A DNA stretch of 64,000 nucleotides from Rathayibacter iranicus NCPPB 2253 = VKM Ac-1602 (GTDB taxonomy: Bacteria > Actinomycetota > Actinomycetes > Actinomycetales > Microbacteriaceae). The stretch is from positions 33,433-97,432 of the forward strand of contig NZ_QGDV01000011.1 of assembly GCF_003149025.1 (NCBI RefSeq), read 5' to 3'. The position numbers and the translations under genes are program-made. The notes under the pieces are model-generated. The model was given only the letters and a program-made list of their open reading frames with translations. It ran no database searches and was not told the DNA's origin. Numbering within the stretch: position 1 is the first letter of the stretch; the number at the start of each line of letters is the position of its first letter. Of the stretch, positions 1 through 9,268 are shown piece after piece.

Positions 1-2
1 TC

Positions 3-305
3 CGGCTCGTGGCGCAGTATGGCGATGCTTGCAACCTCTTTGCGACGAGTACCGATGATGTGGCGCACAAGCTTGACGTTCTGCGCCGCCATTGCGACGA
101 ACGTGGACGCGATTATGAGTCGATCACGAAGACGATCACGGGTGGGGGTGATCCGATCGGTGATCCCGACGCTTTTGTCCGGGCGATGGGGGAGTACGCG
201 GCGCTCGGGATCGACCACGTCCAGGTCGCTCCCGCGGGGCCCGATCCCGAGGGCTATGTTGCGCGCCTCGGAGAGGGCGTGATCGCTCGCCTCGCCGCGC
301 TCTGA
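3..305 (+). CDS. LLM-class F420-dependent oxidoreductase, C-terminal part
   Basis: The frame is open from the left edge, so the N-terminus lies outside the window. The visible tail of about 100 residues has the ending usual in luciferase-like (LLM) F420-dependent oxidoreductases: a helix with LRRHCDERGRD, then GDPDAFVRAMGEYAALGIDHVQVAP, where the last barrel strand meets the terminal helix. Such enzymes reduce or oxidise small substrates in the cytoplasm with F420 or FMN. The substrate cannot be told. The gene runs towards the next gene on the opposite strand, with a strong hairpin between them. Confidence 0.75.
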   Translation, partial: RLVAQYGDACNLFATSTDDVAHKLDVLRRHCDERGRDYESITKTITGGGDPIGDPDAFVRAMGEYAALGIDHVQVAPAGPDPEGYVARLGEGVIARLAAL

Positions 306-452
306 CGGGCAGGACCGAGGGGGCGGGGAGGAGGGGTGACCTGTTGCGCAGCCCACCAGTGCGCAGATCCCCGCCGACGGTGGCGCTGATGAACGGGGAC
401 TAAAGCCTGCAGAGTGTTCTGAGAGAGCACGCTGCCATACGGCGTTCGTTAT

Positions 453-509
453 CGAGGTTGAGTGGGGCTGACAACGCCGAGACGGGCGGAAAAGGCCCAC
501 TCAACCTCG
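453..509. repeat. Long hairpin, GAGGTTGAG family, copy 1
   Basis: A perfect 14-bp inverted repeat: CGAGGTTGAGTGGG at 453-466 and its complement at 496-509, with a 29-nt spacer. It lies between the 3' ends of two convergent genes. The right arm continues into GGTTGC, as in the second copy at 32221-32287. No T-tract follows, so it could be a bidirectional actinobacterial terminator or a small dispersed palindromic repeat. Confidence 0.8.
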
Positions 510-522
510 GTTGCGAACGTCC

Positions 523-1530
523 CTACGCTGCGACCCGGGCATTCGACTGCGCAAGCAGCGCGACCGAGCGCAGACGCGCCTCCGTCTGCAGCGACCCGTG
601 CGCGACGATGACCTCGTCGGCGTCGGCCGAGCGGGCGAAGTCGGCGACGTAGTCGGCCACCTGGTCGCCGGTGCCGACACCGGTGTAGGTGGTCATGCTC
701 GCAACGTGTGCGCCGATCGGCGCGCTGAGCAGGGCGTCGAGTTCTTCGTCGTCGAAGGTCTGGCCAACAGGGATCTGGCCGCTCTGGCGCAGCAGCATCA
801 TCAGGCGGGCGCGCTTCGTCTGCGCGAATTGCTCCTGCGCATCCTCCTCGGTGTCGGAGGCAATCGCGTTCACGCCGACGATGACGTAGGGGGTGTCGAG
901 CTGCTCGGAGGGGCGGAAGCCGCGGCGGTACTCGGCAACGGCCTGGTGCAGAGCATCCGGAGCGAAGTGCGAGGCGAAGGCGTAGGGCAGGCCGAGCGCG
1001 GCGGCGAGCTGCGCGCCGAAGAGCGACGAGCCGAGGATGTAGAGCGGGACTCGGGTGCCGGCGCCGGGAGTGGCGCTCACGCCAGGGATTCGGGACTCGC
1101 CGGCGAGGAACGCTTGCAATTCGAGCACGTCCTGCGGGAAGCGTTCGGAGGAGTCGGGGTCGCGTCGCAGGGCGCGGAACGTGGCCTGGTCGCTGCCGGG
1201 CGCGCGGCCAAGCCCGAGGTCGATCCGACCCGGGTGCAGTGTCTCGAGGGTGCCGAACTGCTCGGCGATGGTGAGGGGGGAGTGGTTCGGGAGCATGACG
1301 CCACCGGAGCCGAGGCGGATGGTCGAGGTCTGCGAGGCGACGTGGGCGATGAGCACCGAGGTCGCGCTGGAGGCGATGCTCGCCATGTTGTGGTGCTCGG
1401 CGTACCAGACGCGGCGGTAGCCGTTCCGCTCGGCCTCCTGGGCCAGGGCGACGGAGGCGGCGAAGCTGTCGCGGGCGGTCTCGCCGGGGGCGATGGGGGC
1501 GAGGTCGAGGATCGAGAGGGGAACGCTCAT
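523..1530 (-). CDS. LLM-class flavin-dependent oxidoreductase (MsnO8-like group)
   Basis: A full-length luciferase-like monooxygenase of 335 residues. The early strand [13 protein letters not shown], the segment VWYAEHHNM near residue 45 and the flavin-site segment [13 protein letters not shown] near residue 105 match the flavin-dependent MsnO8-like branch of LLM oxidoreductases. It is probably soluble and cytoplasmic; the substrate is unknown. It lies 53 bases downstream of the aldo/keto reductase gene on the same strand, so the two probably form a redox operon. Start ATG at 1530. Confidence 0.88.
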   Translation of the reverse strand: MSVPLSILDLAPIAPGETARDSFAASVALAQEAERNGYRRVWYAEHHNMASIASSATSVLIAHVASQTSTIRLGSGGVMLPNHSPLTIAEQFGTLETLHPGRIDLGLGRAPGSDQATFRALRRDPDSSERFPQDVLELQAFLAGESRIPGVSATPGAGTRVPLYILGSSLFGAQLAAALGLPYAFASHFAPDALHQAVAEYRRGFRPSEQLDTPYVIVGVNAIASDTEEDAQEQFAQTKRARLMMLLRQSGQIPVGQTFDDEELDALLSAPIGAHVASMTTYTGVGTGDQVADYVADFARSADADEVIVAHGSLQTEARLRSVALLAQSNARVAA

Positions 1531-1583
1531 GCAGACGCCAACGCCAGCGACCGCCCTGGTGTTCCCGCCGCGGGCGGAGGGTG

Positions 1584-2447
1584 TCAGGCTTCCGGGATGT
1601 CGCGGTCGTAGGTCTTCAGCGTCACGGCCTCCGGCTCGGGTCCGCCGCGCACGCCGGTCTCGAGGCCGTCGATCCGGGTGAGTTCGGGGCCGGTGAGCGC
1701 GAAGTCGAACACGTCGATGTTCTCGGCGATGCGCTCGGGCCGCGTCGACTTGGGGATGACCTGGCGTCCCTCCTGAAGATGCCAGCGCAGCATGACCTGC
1801 GCCGCCGACTTGCCGTACTTGGCGCCGAGGTCGAGGAGCAGTGGGTCATCGAAGCTGCGGCGGGGGGAGTTGCGGTAGGACGTGATCCCGCCAATCGGCG
1901 ACCAGGCTTGGGTGAGGATGTCGTGCTCGCAGCCGAAGCGCTCCACTCCACGCTGCTGGAAGTAGGGGTGCACCTCGAGCTGGTTCACCGCGGGAACGAC
2001 GTCGGTCTCGGCAAGCAGGCGGGTGAGGTGCTCGACCATGAAGTTGCTGACCCCGATCGCGCGCACGCGGCCGTCGGCGAGCAGTGTCTCGAGGGCGCGG
2101 TAGGCGTCGAGGGTCCGCTCGAAAGCGCTCGGGAGGGCCTGGTGCAGGATCAGGAGGTCGATCCGCTCGACACCGAGCTTGCCCGCGCTCTTGTCGAAGG
2201 CGTGCAGCGTCTTGTCGTAGCCGTAGTCGCTGATCCACACCTTTGTCTCGACGAAGACATCGTCGCGGCCGGCGATCGCCTCGCCCACCTCGCGCTCGTT
2301 TCCGTAGGCGGCGGCAGTGTCAATGTGCCGGTAGCCGGCATCGAGCGCGGCGCTGACGGCGGCGCGCGTCTCGTCGGGCGGAGTCTGAAAGACGCCGAGT
2401 CCGAGGGCGGGAATCTCGACACCGTTGTGGAGAGTGAATGTATTCAT
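1584..2447 (-). CDS. Aldo/keto reductase
   Basis: A 287-residue NADPH-dependent aldo/keto reductase of the 2,5-diketo-gluconate reductase type. The catalytic tetrad is readable: Asp and Tyr in [11 protein letters not shown], Lys in FVETKVWI and His in LLILHQALP. The cofactor-binding end [19 protein letters not shown] is also present. The family reduces aldehydes and ketones in the cytosol; the substrate is unknown. An ATG at 2447 directly follows a possible GTG at 2450; I prefer the ATG. It is first in an operon with the downstream LLM oxidoreductase and is divergent from the HipA-like gene. Confidence 0.9.
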   Translation of the reverse strand: MNTFTLHNGVEIPALGLGVFQTPPDETRAAVSAALDAGYRHIDTAAAYGNEREVGEAIAGRDDVFVETKVWISDYGYDKTLHAFDKSAGKLGVERIDLLILHQALPSAFERTLDAYRALETLLADGRVRAIGVSNFMVEHLTRLLAETDVVPAVNQLEVHPYFQQRGVERFGCEHDILTQAWSPIGGITSYRNSPRRSFDDPLLLDLGAKYGKSAAQVMLRWHLQEGRQVIPKSTRPERIAENIDVFDFALTGPELTRIDGLETGVRGGPEPEAVTLKTYDRDIPEA

Positions 2448-2480
2448 CACCCCACGCTACGTCTGTCGGGCGCGTTGAGG

Positions 2481-2527
2481 TGCCCGAGAATGCTGCTTGC
2501 CGAGCGAATCGGCGACATTCTTGGGCA
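2481..2527. repeat. 12-bp inverted repeat in a divergent promoter region
   Basis: TGCCCGAGAATG (2481-2492) and CATTCTTGGGCA (2516-2527) pair over 12 positions with one G-T wobble, across a 23-nt spacer. It lies between the divergent starts of the aldo/keto reductase and the HipA-like kinase. That position suits an operator or a 5'-UTR hairpin better than a terminator. Confidence 0.6.
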
Positions 2528-2593
2528 ACTCAGGACCATTCGGGTTGCGACGTGGCGCGGGGGTAACGGGAATACGCGGTTTAGCGTGGCGGG

Positions 2594-3490
2594 ATGCAGC
2601 CGAAGTGGGAGTCGATGACCATCGAGGGTCCGTCGGACGGCATGGATGAGCCGCTGGGTACGAAGGAGAAGTTTTGGCTCGTCGAAGAGAGCGATCTCTG
2701 GCTCTTCAAATTCGCGCGCCAGCGAGGCGGCGAGACCCGGGGCGAGGACTGGGCGGAATGGGTCTCCTTTCATCTGGCGCGACTACTGGCGGTCCCCTGC
2801 GCTCAGGTGAGGCCGGCCACGGTGGGCGGACGCCGCGGCATTATGTCGAGAAACGTCATCGAGCGAGACAAGAGCCAGCGCCTCGAGATCGGCAACAGCC
2901 TCCTGAGCCAGTCCGACCGGCACTACGACCCGACTCGGCGGCGACCTAACGAGCGCTACACCGTTGAGGCCGTCCGACGGGCGCTCGACGGAGTCGATGC
3001 TCCCGCGGGCTTCGGCGCCGTCGCCGGAATGAGTGGCTTCGACGTCTGGGCGGGCTACCTTTTGTTCGACGCCTGGGTCGCTGGGCGGGATAGGCACGAC
3101 GAGAATTGGGCTGTCATCGCCGGTCGCGGACACCGTATGCTCTCGCCGTCGTTCGACCACGGCAATGCGCTCGGATTTCAGGAGACTGAGGAGAAACGAG
3201 CCGCGTGCCTCGCGGACTCAGCGTTATTCGACAGGTGGGTTCAAAAGGGGAGGAGCCATCACTTCGCAGGTAAGCCTCTGCTGGTCGACGTTGCAAGGGA
3301 CGCTCTCGAGTTGGCAGCACCGAACGCCCGCGACTTCTGGTTGGCGCAGCTCAGTGCTGTCGACCCGTCCGCGGTACGCGAGATTCTCACGGCGGTCCCT
3401 ACAGGCCTGATGTCGGCGGCATGCGCTAGTTTCACGGAAGGACTGTTGGACACGACACGGAGGAGGATCCTCGATGACTCTTCTCGCTGA
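2594..3490 (+). CDS. HipA-like serine/threonine kinase domain protein
   Basis: A 298-residue protein resembling the kinase lobe of HipA toxins. Visible features are a candidate ATP-binding Lys in LWLFKFARQ (Lys39), an acidic helix EDWAEWVSFHLARLL, the catalytic-loop motif DRHDEN at 166-171 and a metal-binding Asp in SPSFDHG at 187-190. HipA kinases phosphorylate translation factors such as aminoacyl-tRNA synthetases and cause growth arrest. This protein lacks the N-terminal HipA subdomain, and no HipB-like repressor is adjacent. The stop overlaps the next gene by 17 bases, so the two are co-translated and probably act together. Whether it is a toxin is inference. Confidence 0.7.
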   Translation: MQPKWESMTIEGPSDGMDEPLGTKEKFWLVEESDLWLFKFARQRGGETRGEDWAEWVSFHLARLLAVPCAQVRPATVGGRRGIMSRNVIERDKSQRLEIGNSLLSQSDRHYDPTRRRPNERYTVEAVRRALDGVDAPAGFGAVAGMSGFDVWAGYLLFDAWVAGRDRHDENWAVIAGRGHRMLSPSFDHGNALGFQETEEKRAACLADSALFDRWVQKGRSHHFAGKPLLVDVARDALELAAPNARDFWLAQLSAVDPSAVREILTAVPTGLMSAACASFTEGLLDTTRRRILDDSSR

Positions 3491-4193
3491 TCGACCCAGT
3501 GCTCGTCCGGCCCGCGGCCTCCGCGAGCTGCTGCTGGTCTGGCAGAATCCGCGCACCCGCCGCTTCCTGCGCGCCGCGGTGCTCTCCGTTGGTGCCGAGG
3601 GCTTTGTTTTCCGCTATGAACCGGAGGCGGTGTCGGACGAGGACTTCTTCCCGCTCGCCGAGTTCCCCGAATTGCAGGGGGAGTACACGAGCCCTTCGCT
3701 TCCGCCGTTCTTCGCGAATCGTGTGATGTCCTCGGAGCGAGGCTCTTACGACGACTATCTCGCTTGGTTAGGGCTCGATGCCGCATCCCCCGACCTCCCG
3801 GTCGAGATCATGGTGCGCACGGGCGCGGAGCGAGCGACTGACACCTTCCATGTCATCGAGAAGCCAGTCCGCACAGCCGAGATCTTCGTCGGCCGTTTCT
3901 TCGTCTCCGGGGTACGCCACCGGCCGGAGCACCCGCAGTCCGTCCTGCGCCTCGAACCAGGCGCCGGGCTGGTCCTCGTGCCCGATCCCGGTAACGCCCT
4001 CAACGCGGATGCCTACACGGTGGCGACGGAATCCGGCGAGTCGATCGGCTGGGTGCCGGACTGGCTGTGCGGCGAGATCGCCGGGCTCGCCGCGGCGGGC
4101 TGGGAGTTTGAGGCGGTCGCCGAGAAAGTGAGCCCGGAGGCGCCGGCGCACGTGCAGGTGCTCTGCCGCGTCACCGCGACTCTCCGCCGCTGA
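3474..4193 (+). CDS. HipA-N-like / HIRAN-domain protein, partner of the HipA-like kinase
   Basis: A 239-residue protein. Residues about 15-95 look like the small N-terminal subdomain of HipA, including YTSPSLPPFFANRVMSSERG and YDDYLAWLGLD. The second half has the shape of a HIRAN domain, with GAGLVLVPDPGNALNADAY followed by ESIGWVPDWLCGEIAGLA. HIRAN domains bind DNA ends or nucleic acid in repair proteins. A good GGAGGA site precedes the ATG, which lies inside the upstream kinase gene. The split arrangement recalls the three-part HipBST toxin, in which a separate HipS protein restrains the kinase, but the gene order and the HIRAN part differ. The function is inferred. Confidence 0.6.
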   Translation: MTLLADRPSARPARGLRELLLVWQNPRTRRFLRAAVLSVGAEGFVFRYEPEAVSDEDFFPLAEFPELQGEYTSPSLPPFFANRVMSSERGSYDDYLAWLGLDAASPDLPVEIMVRTGAERATDTFHVIEKPVRTAEIFVGRFFVSGVRHRPEHPQSVLRLEPGAGLVLVPDPGNALNADAYTVATESGESIGWVPDWLCGEIAGLAAAGWEFEAVAEKVSPEAPAHVQVLCRVTATLRR

Positions 4194-4206
4194 GTGGCAC
4201 GCGGGC

Positions 4207-5421
4207 TCAGCTCGCGGCGGCCTCGTGGGCGGTGTCGTGAGTGGTGTCGGCCGCGCCCTCGCGGTCGAAGCGGTCGCGGCTGAAGACCTGGTCAGCCGTC
4301 GTGAGGGCGAGGCCGATCACTCCGGCGAGTTCGCCCAGGTCAGACGTGTGGATCGTTAGGTGCCGAGTCGCCAGCGGATGCGTCCGCAGGTACACGCGCT
4401 CGCGCAGGCCCGACATCAGTACCTCGCCGCAGTCGCCGAGCTGGCCCGAGACGACGATGGTGCGCGGATTGAGGATGTTGACGAGGTCGGCGACCGCCTC
4501 GCCCAGCACGCGGCCGGCCTGGCGCACGGCCTGGGTGGCGCGCATGTCGCCGCGGAGGACGCGGGCGGTGACATCGGCGACGTGGGTAATGGAGGGGTCG
4601 TCGGCGGAGAGATCGCGCACCAGCGCCCATCCGCTCGCGTAGGCCTCGACGCAGCCGACGTTGCCGCACCGGCAGGGCAGCGGATCGGCGTCGACCGTGC
4701 CAGTGACCGCGCGGGTGTGGCCGATGTCGCCGGCGGCCCCCACTGCTCCGCGGATCGTCGCACCATTGAAAACGAGGCCCGAGCCGATACCGGTGCCGAG
4801 CTTGAGGCTGATCAGGTTGTCGGAGCCGTGGTGCCGTGATTCGGCGAGGGCGCGGGCGTTCGCGTCGTTCTCGATGACGACCTGGACGCCGGGGAACGGC
4901 GCGTCGAAGTAGCCGGCGATGTCGAAGTCGTCCCAGCCGGTCATGATCGGCGGGTTGCGTACCCGTCCGGCGGCGAACTCGACGGGGCCGGGAACGCCGA
5001 TGCCGATTCCCGCGACCGCGTCGCCCTGCCGGAGCCGCTCGAAGGCGGCAAGTACGGGCGTGAGGACGGCGTCGGGACCCTCCCACACGTCGACGACGCC
5101 GTTCTCGTGCCGAAGAGGCGTGCCGCGCAGGTCGCAGGCGGCGACCACGAAGCCGCTCGCGCCGATATCGGCGGTGAGGAACACGGTGCCGACGAGGTTC
5201 ATCGCGAACATGCTCGAGGGGCGCCCGCCGGTGGATTCGCCGCCGGCGGTGGGAGCGATCAGACCGAGTTCCACGAGTGTCGCGAGGCGCTGGTTGACGG
5301 TGGAGCGGGAGAGGCCGGTCTGCTCCATCACGGCGTTGCGCGAGATTTCGCCCTGCTCGCGGAACAGCGCGAGGACGTCCGCCACATGCGACCCGGTCTC
5401 ACCGGTCGTGTACACCGTCAT
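4207..5421 (-). CDS. ROK-family transcriptional repressor
   Basis: A 404-residue regulator with an N-terminal winged helix (ISRNAVMEQTGLSRSTVNQRLATLVELGLI, residues about 28-57) followed by a ROK sugar-kinase-like domain. The ROK zinc-site segment CRCGNVGCVEAY is intact, and so are DIGASG and GIGIGVPGPVE. Members of the NagC/XylR group repress sugar genes and are released by a sugar ligand. It is transcribed away from the sugar ABC operon that starts 145 bases off, so it most likely controls that operon and itself. Confidence 0.92.
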   Translation of the reverse strand: MTVYTTGETGSHVADVLALFREQGEISRNAVMEQTGLSRSTVNQRLATLVELGLIAPTAGGESTGGRPSSMFAMNLVGTVFLTADIGASGFVVAACDLRGTPLRHENGVVDVWEGPDAVLTPVLAAFERLRQGDAVAGIGIGVPGPVEFAAGRVRNPPIMTGWDDFDIAGYFDAPFPGVQVVIENDANARALAESRHHGSDNLISLKLGTGIGSGLVFNGATIRGAVGAAGDIGHTRAVTGTVDADPLPCRCGNVGCVEAYASGWALVRDLSADDPSITHVADVTARVLRGDMRATQAVRQAGRVLGEAVADLVNILNPRTIVVSGQLGDCGEVLMSGLRERVYLRTHPLATRHLTIHTSDLGELAGVIGLALTTADQVFSRDRFDREGAADTTHDTAHEAAAS

Positions 5422-5484
5422 CGGCGCCCCCTTCTGTCACGGTCAGCGTACAGGGCTGCCGAAGAAAAACAGGAAGTAGTCGTA

Positions 5485-5509
5485 CTTTCGTATTGCCATA
5501 ACGCGAAAG
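5485..5509. promoter_or_regulatory. Candidate ROK operator
   Basis: CTTTCG at 5485-5490 and CGAAAG at 5504-5509 form an inverted repeat with a 13-base spacer. It lies in the 145-base gap between the divergent ROK gene and the sugar transporter operon. It is the clearest dyad there and sits in a locally AT-richer stretch. Binding is inferred from position only. Confidence 0.4.
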
Positions 5510-5566
5510 GGGGGATAGTTTTCACACATCGGCACGCAGTGGTGCCCCAGATCTTCAAGGATGACG

Positions 5567-6613
5567 ATGTCTTCACGGATGACGAACCGCACAGCGCGCC
5601 GACTCCTTCCGGTGCTCGCACCGGTGGGCGCCCTCGCCCTCCTCCTCACCGGCTGCGCCTCCTCCGGGGGCGACGCGGCCTCCGGAGGGTCCGGATCGGC
5701 CAAGGTCGCCGCGGTCATCAAGGGCCTCGATAATCCCTTCTTCCAGGCGATGGAGAACGGCATCGAGGACACCGCGACCGAGAGCGGAGTCGATGTCTCG
5801 GTGCAGGCCGCCGCCGACATCGGCGACACCACCGGCCAGGCCGACAAGCTCACCACCGTCGCCGGCCAGGACTTCGGCTGCCTGATCGTCAATCCAATCA
5901 GCGGCACGAACCTCGTGCAGGCCCTCGCCTCGGCGACTGGCAAGGCAATCGTCAACATCGATAGCCCGCTGGACCCCGACGCGGTCACGGCCGCGAACCT
6001 CGAGGTGACCACCTACATCGGCACCGACAACAAGGCTGCGGGGGGCAAGGCAGGCGACTTCCTCCTCGAGCAGCTGCCCGCCGGCTCCGAGGTCGCCGTC
6101 ATCGGCGGAGTCTCGGGCGACGTCACCAGCGCGGCTCGCGTCGATGGCTTCACCGCGGCGATCGGCTCCGACCTGACCGTCGTGCAGGAGGCGGCCGCCG
6201 ACTGGAAGCGCGAGGTCGCGCTGACCAAGGCGACGGACATCCTCGCCGCGAACCCCACCGTGACGGCGTTCTTCGCCGCGAACGACGACATGGGCCTGGG
6301 CATCGTCAAGGCCGTCGAGAACGCGGGCCTCACCGGCTCCGTGAAGGTGGTCAGCGTCGACGGCAACAAGGATGCGTTGCAGTCAGTGAAGGACGGCGGG
6401 CTCACCGCGACCGTCGCCCAGTACCCCTACGCGATCGGCCAGCTCGGCGTCCAGGCGTGCGAGGCGGTACAGGGCGGCAAGAGCATCCCCGCCCAGATCG
6501 AGTCGCCGACCGCGCTGGTGACCAGCGAGAGCGCCGACCAGGCCCTCAGCGCCTTCCCGCAGCCGTTCGAGGAGTTCGACAACCCGCTGGCCGCGCTCGT
6601 TGCGAGCAAGTAG
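5567..6613 (+). CDS. Sugar ABC transporter substrate-binding lipoprotein
   Basis: A periplasmic-binding-protein-type lipoprotein (pfam Peripla_BP_4, ribose/fructose type) of about 348 residues. The N-terminus has basic residues, a hydrophobic run and the lipobox LLTGC, so it should be anchored outside the membrane. The mature part starts with a stretch like VAAVIKGLDNPFFQAMENG and contains VSVDGNKDALQSVKDGGL, both typical of ribose-like binding proteins. ATG codons lie at 5561, 5567 and 5579; AAGGA at 5557-5561 is best placed for 5567. It is the first gene of the operon. Confidence 0.9.
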   Translation: MSSRMTNRTARRLLPVLAPVGALALLLTGCASSGGDAASGGSGSAKVAAVIKGLDNPFFQAMENGIEDTATESGVDVSVQAAADIGDTTGQADKLTTVAGQDFGCLIVNPISGTNLVQALASATGKAIVNIDSPLDPDAVTAANLEVTTYIGTDNKAAGGKAGDFLLEQLPAGSEVAVIGGVSGDVTSAARVDGFTAAIGSDLTVVQEAAADWKREVALTKATDILAANPTVTAFFAANDDMGLGIVKAVENAGLTGSVKVVSVDGNKDALQSVKDGGLTATVAQYPYAIGQLGVQACEAVQGGKSIPAQIESPTALVTSESADQALSAFPQPFEEFDNPLAALVASK

Positions 6614-6641
6614 GCCCTCCGTGCCCACCCAGGAAGCGACT

Positions 6642-7622
6642 ATGACCACAGTCCCCGCCCGTCCGCAGGCGAGCGCGTCCCCGCTGCTCGCGAACGTCCG
6701 TCAGCTCAGCTTCTGGGCCGAGAACGCCGCTCCGATCGGGCTCGTCGCCCTCGTGATCGTGTTCTCGATCGCGACACCCACGTTCCTCAGCCTCGGCAAC
6801 ATCAAGGCGATGCTCGTCGCCGCGGCGATCCTGGTGATCCTCTCGATTGGCCAATCGTTCGTTATTACGACCGGAGGCATCGACCTGTCGATCTCGGCGA
6901 CGATGACCGTGGGCGCGGTCGGCTTTGGCCTCGCTTGGAGCGCCGGTTGGGGCTTCTGGCCCGCGGCGCTCGCGGCCCTCGCGTTTGCGGGATTGATCGG
7001 AGTGATCAACGGCGTCCTCATCGCGAGGGGCAAGGTCACCGACTTCATCGCCACCCTCGGCACACTCTCGGTGGCGACCGGCCTCGCGCTGATCGTCTCC
7101 GACGGCAAGCCGATCACGGTCGGCAGCCCGGAGCTGCTTCGCCTTACCACCGGCTCGATCGGGATCATCGGCTACCCGATCATCCTCGCGGCGGTCATCG
7201 GAGTCGTCGCGTGGGTCGTCATGTTCCGCACCCGCTTCGGGCTGCACGTGCAGGCGGTCGGCGGCAATGAGGAGAGTGCGGTCGCCAACGGCATCAAGGC
7301 CGGACGGGTGCGTATCGCGGTGTACATCATCGCGGCGGTGCTCGCCGGAATCGGCGCGCTGCTCCTCGTCGCCCGGGTTGGAGCGGCCGAGCCGGCGATC
7401 AATACGCAGTACCTGCTTAACTCCATCGCGGCCGTCGTGCTCGGCGGAGTGAGCCTGACCGGCGGCACGGCCAAGATCGTCGGCCCGATCATCGGAGCGT
7501 TCCTCCTGACCGCGCTCACCAACGGCCTGACCCTGCTCGGTGTCTCGCAGTTCTACCAGCCGCTCGCCGTCGGACTGGTGGTCGTGCTCGCCGCCCTCAT
7601 TACCCGCTACCAGAAGAAGTGA
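6642..7622 (+). CDS. Sugar ABC transporter permease (RbsC/FrcC family)
   Basis: A 326-residue integral membrane protein with eight to ten hydrophobic segments. It carries the family signature region ITTGGIDLSISATMTVGAVG near residue 85 and AVGGNEESAVANGI near residue 205, which contacts the ATPase. AGGAAG lies five bases before the ATG at 6642; an upstream in-frame codon at 6600 would overlap the previous gene and has no better site. It forms the channel through which the bound sugar enters. Confidence 0.92.
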   Translation: MTTVPARPQASASPLLANVRQLSFWAENAAPIGLVALVIVFSIATPTFLSLGNIKAMLVAAAILVILSIGQSFVITTGGIDLSISATMTVGAVGFGLAWSAGWGFWPAALAALAFAGLIGVINGVLIARGKVTDFIATLGTLSVATGLALIVSDGKPITVGSPELLRLTTGSIGIIGYPIILAAVIGVVAWVVMFRTRFGLHVQAVGGNEESAVANGIKAGRVRIAVYIIAAVLAGIGALLLVARVGAAEPAINTQYLLNSIAAVVLGGVSLTGGTAKIVGPIIGAFLLTALTNGLTLLGVSQFYQPLAVGLVVVLAALITRYQKK

Positions 7623-7630
7623 GCCCAGCC

Positions 7631-8380
7631 ATGACCAGCGACATCCTGCTCGAAGCGCGGGACATCAAGAAGTCCTTCGGCGGCGTGCACGCGCTCAAGG
7701 GAGCCTCGATGGCGATGCGCCGGGGCGAGATCACCGCCCTGATCGGCGACAACGGCGCGGGCAAGTCCACCCTCGTCCGCTGCCTCTCCGGGGTGCACCC
7801 GGCCGACTCCGGCACCATCACTCTTGACGGCGAGGTGGTGCACTTCACCTCACCGCTCGGCGCCCGCGACGGCGGCATCGAGACCGTGCACCAGACCCTC
7901 GCCCTGGTCGAGGACCTGACCGTCTGGCAGAACTTCTTCCTCGGGCGCGAGCTGACGTCAGGCGTGCCCGGCCTGCGGTTCCTCGACCGCCAGCAGATGA
8001 AGAAGACCGCTCAGGAGTTGCTTGGCGACCTCGCCGTCAACGTCCCGCCGGTCACCAGCAAGGTGCGCCGTCTCTCCGGTGGCCAGCGCCAGGCGGTTGC
8101 CATTGCCCGGGCCGCCGGCTGGGGCAGCAAGATCGTCATCATGGACGAGCCGACCGCGGCGCTCGGCGTGCAGGAGACGGCGCGGGTCGAGAAGATCATC
8201 CTGAAACTGCGCGACGCCGGAGTCGCGGTGCTGCTGATCAGCCACAACTTCGACCAGGTCATGCGCCTGAGCGATCAGGTGTGGGTGATGCGCGCCGGAC
8301 TCGCCGTGGCGGGGCGCCGCACTGCCGAGACCAGCGGCGACGAACTCGTCTCGTTGATCACCGGCGCGAAGGCCGCGTGA
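7631..8380 (+). CDS. Sugar ABC transporter ATP-binding protein, single-domain (FrcA type)
   Basis: A 249-residue ATPase with Walker A GDNGAGKST, signature LSGGQRQ, Walker B IVIMDEPTAALG and the switch His in LLISHNFDQV. It has one nucleotide-binding domain, unlike the double-domain RbsA, which places it with FrcA-type fructose or mannose importers. The ATG at 7631 is preferred over a GTG at 7619 that overlaps the permease stop. It probably works as a homodimer below the permease. Confidence 0.92.
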   Translation: MTSDILLEARDIKKSFGGVHALKGASMAMRRGEITALIGDNGAGKSTLVRCLSGVHPADSGTITLDGEVVHFTSPLGARDGGIETVHQTLALVEDLTVWQNFFLGRELTSGVPGLRFLDRQQMKKTAQELLGDLAVNVPPVTSKVRRLSGGQRQAVAIARAAGWGSKIVIMDEPTAALGVQETARVEKIILKLRDAGVAVLLISHNFDQVMRLSDQVWVMRAGLAVAGRRTAETSGDELVSLITGAKAA

Positions 8381-9267
8381 TGCTGCCCGAGTTCCTGCAT
8401 CGGGGGAGCACGTCGCGCTCGTCGCCGATCGGTGTGCACGCGGGGCTGCTCGTGGGCGACTGGACGCCGGAGTCGGCTCGCCGGGCGATCGGCACGGCAG
8501 CCTCGATCGGCTTCGATCTGATCGAGATCCCGGCGCCCGAGGGTCCCTCGCCCTGGACGGGCGACCTGCTCGACGAGCACGGGATCGACGCGGTCGTCTC
8601 GCTCGCGCTGGACGCCGACTCCGACATCACCGACGCCGCCACCGCTGTGCGCGGTGAAGAGCGGCTGCTCGCCGCGGTGCGCTTCGCTGAGGAGATCGGC
8701 GCGCGCTACGTCGGCGGAGTCACCTACTCCGCCATGCGCAAGTACGAGCACGCGGCCGACGCGGCGGCCCGCTCGCGTTCGCTCGACGTGCTGCGGAGGG
8801 TCGCCGCGGCGGCCGCTCCCTCCGGCATCGCGTTGGGCGCCGAGTACGTCAACCGGTACGAGAGCAACCTGCTGAACACGGCCGCCCAGACCGCTGCGTT
8901 CCTCCGCGAGCTCGACGCGCCCAACATGCTGCTGCACCTCGACACGTTCCACGCCCACCTCGAAGAGGTCGACCTCCCGGCCGCCGTCCGCGACGCGGGC
9001 GACCTGCTCGGCTACGTGCACGCCTCCGAGAACCACCGCGGAGAACTCGGCACGGGGAGCACCGACTGGACCGGCCTCGCGGCGGCGCTCGCCGCCTCCG
9101 GCTACCGTGGACCGCTCACCCTCGAGAGCTTCTCGCCGCGCATCCAGCCGACGGCTTCGGCCGAGGGGATGAGCCTGTGGCGGGAGCTCTGGCACGACCC
9201 TGTCGCCCTCGCGACCTCCGGTCACGCGTTCCTCGTGGGCCTTCTCGACACTGACCTCGCGGCCTGA
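8380..9267 (+). CDS. Sugar phosphate isomerase/epimerase family protein (ketose 3-epimerase-like), copy 1
   Basis: A 295-residue TIM-barrel protein starting at an ATG that overlaps the upstream stop (TGATG). The metal-binding residues of the D-tagatose/D-allulose 3-epimerase group are recognisable: Glu in GAEYVNRYE, Asp in HLDTFHAHLEE, His in GYVHASENHRG and Glu in LTLESF. Enzymes of this group move the C3 hydroxyl of ketoses with a Mn or Co ion. It is a paralogue of the next gene, sharing the same motif order. The exact sugar is not known. Confidence 0.85.
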   Translation: MLPEFLHRGSTSRSSPIGVHAGLLVGDWTPESARRAIGTAASIGFDLIEIPAPEGPSPWTGDLLDEHGIDAVVSLALDADSDITDAATAVRGEERLLAAVRFAEEIGARYVGGVTYSAMRKYEHAADAAARSRSLDVLRRVAAAAAPSGIALGAEYVNRYESNLLNTAAQTAAFLRELDAPNMLLHLDTFHAHLEEVDLPAAVRDAGDLLGYVHASENHRGELGTGSTDWTGLAAALAASGYRGPLTLESFSPRIQPTASAEGMSLWRELWHDPVALATSGHAFLVGLLDTDLAA

Positions 9268-9268
9268 C

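Noticed and set aside
511..2618. Two long plus-strand frames (511-1611 and 1581-2618)
   Set aside because: Both lie antisense to the LLM oxidoreductase and aldo/keto reductase genes, whose catalytic motifs are intact. The plus-strand translations look like reversed-codon shadows.
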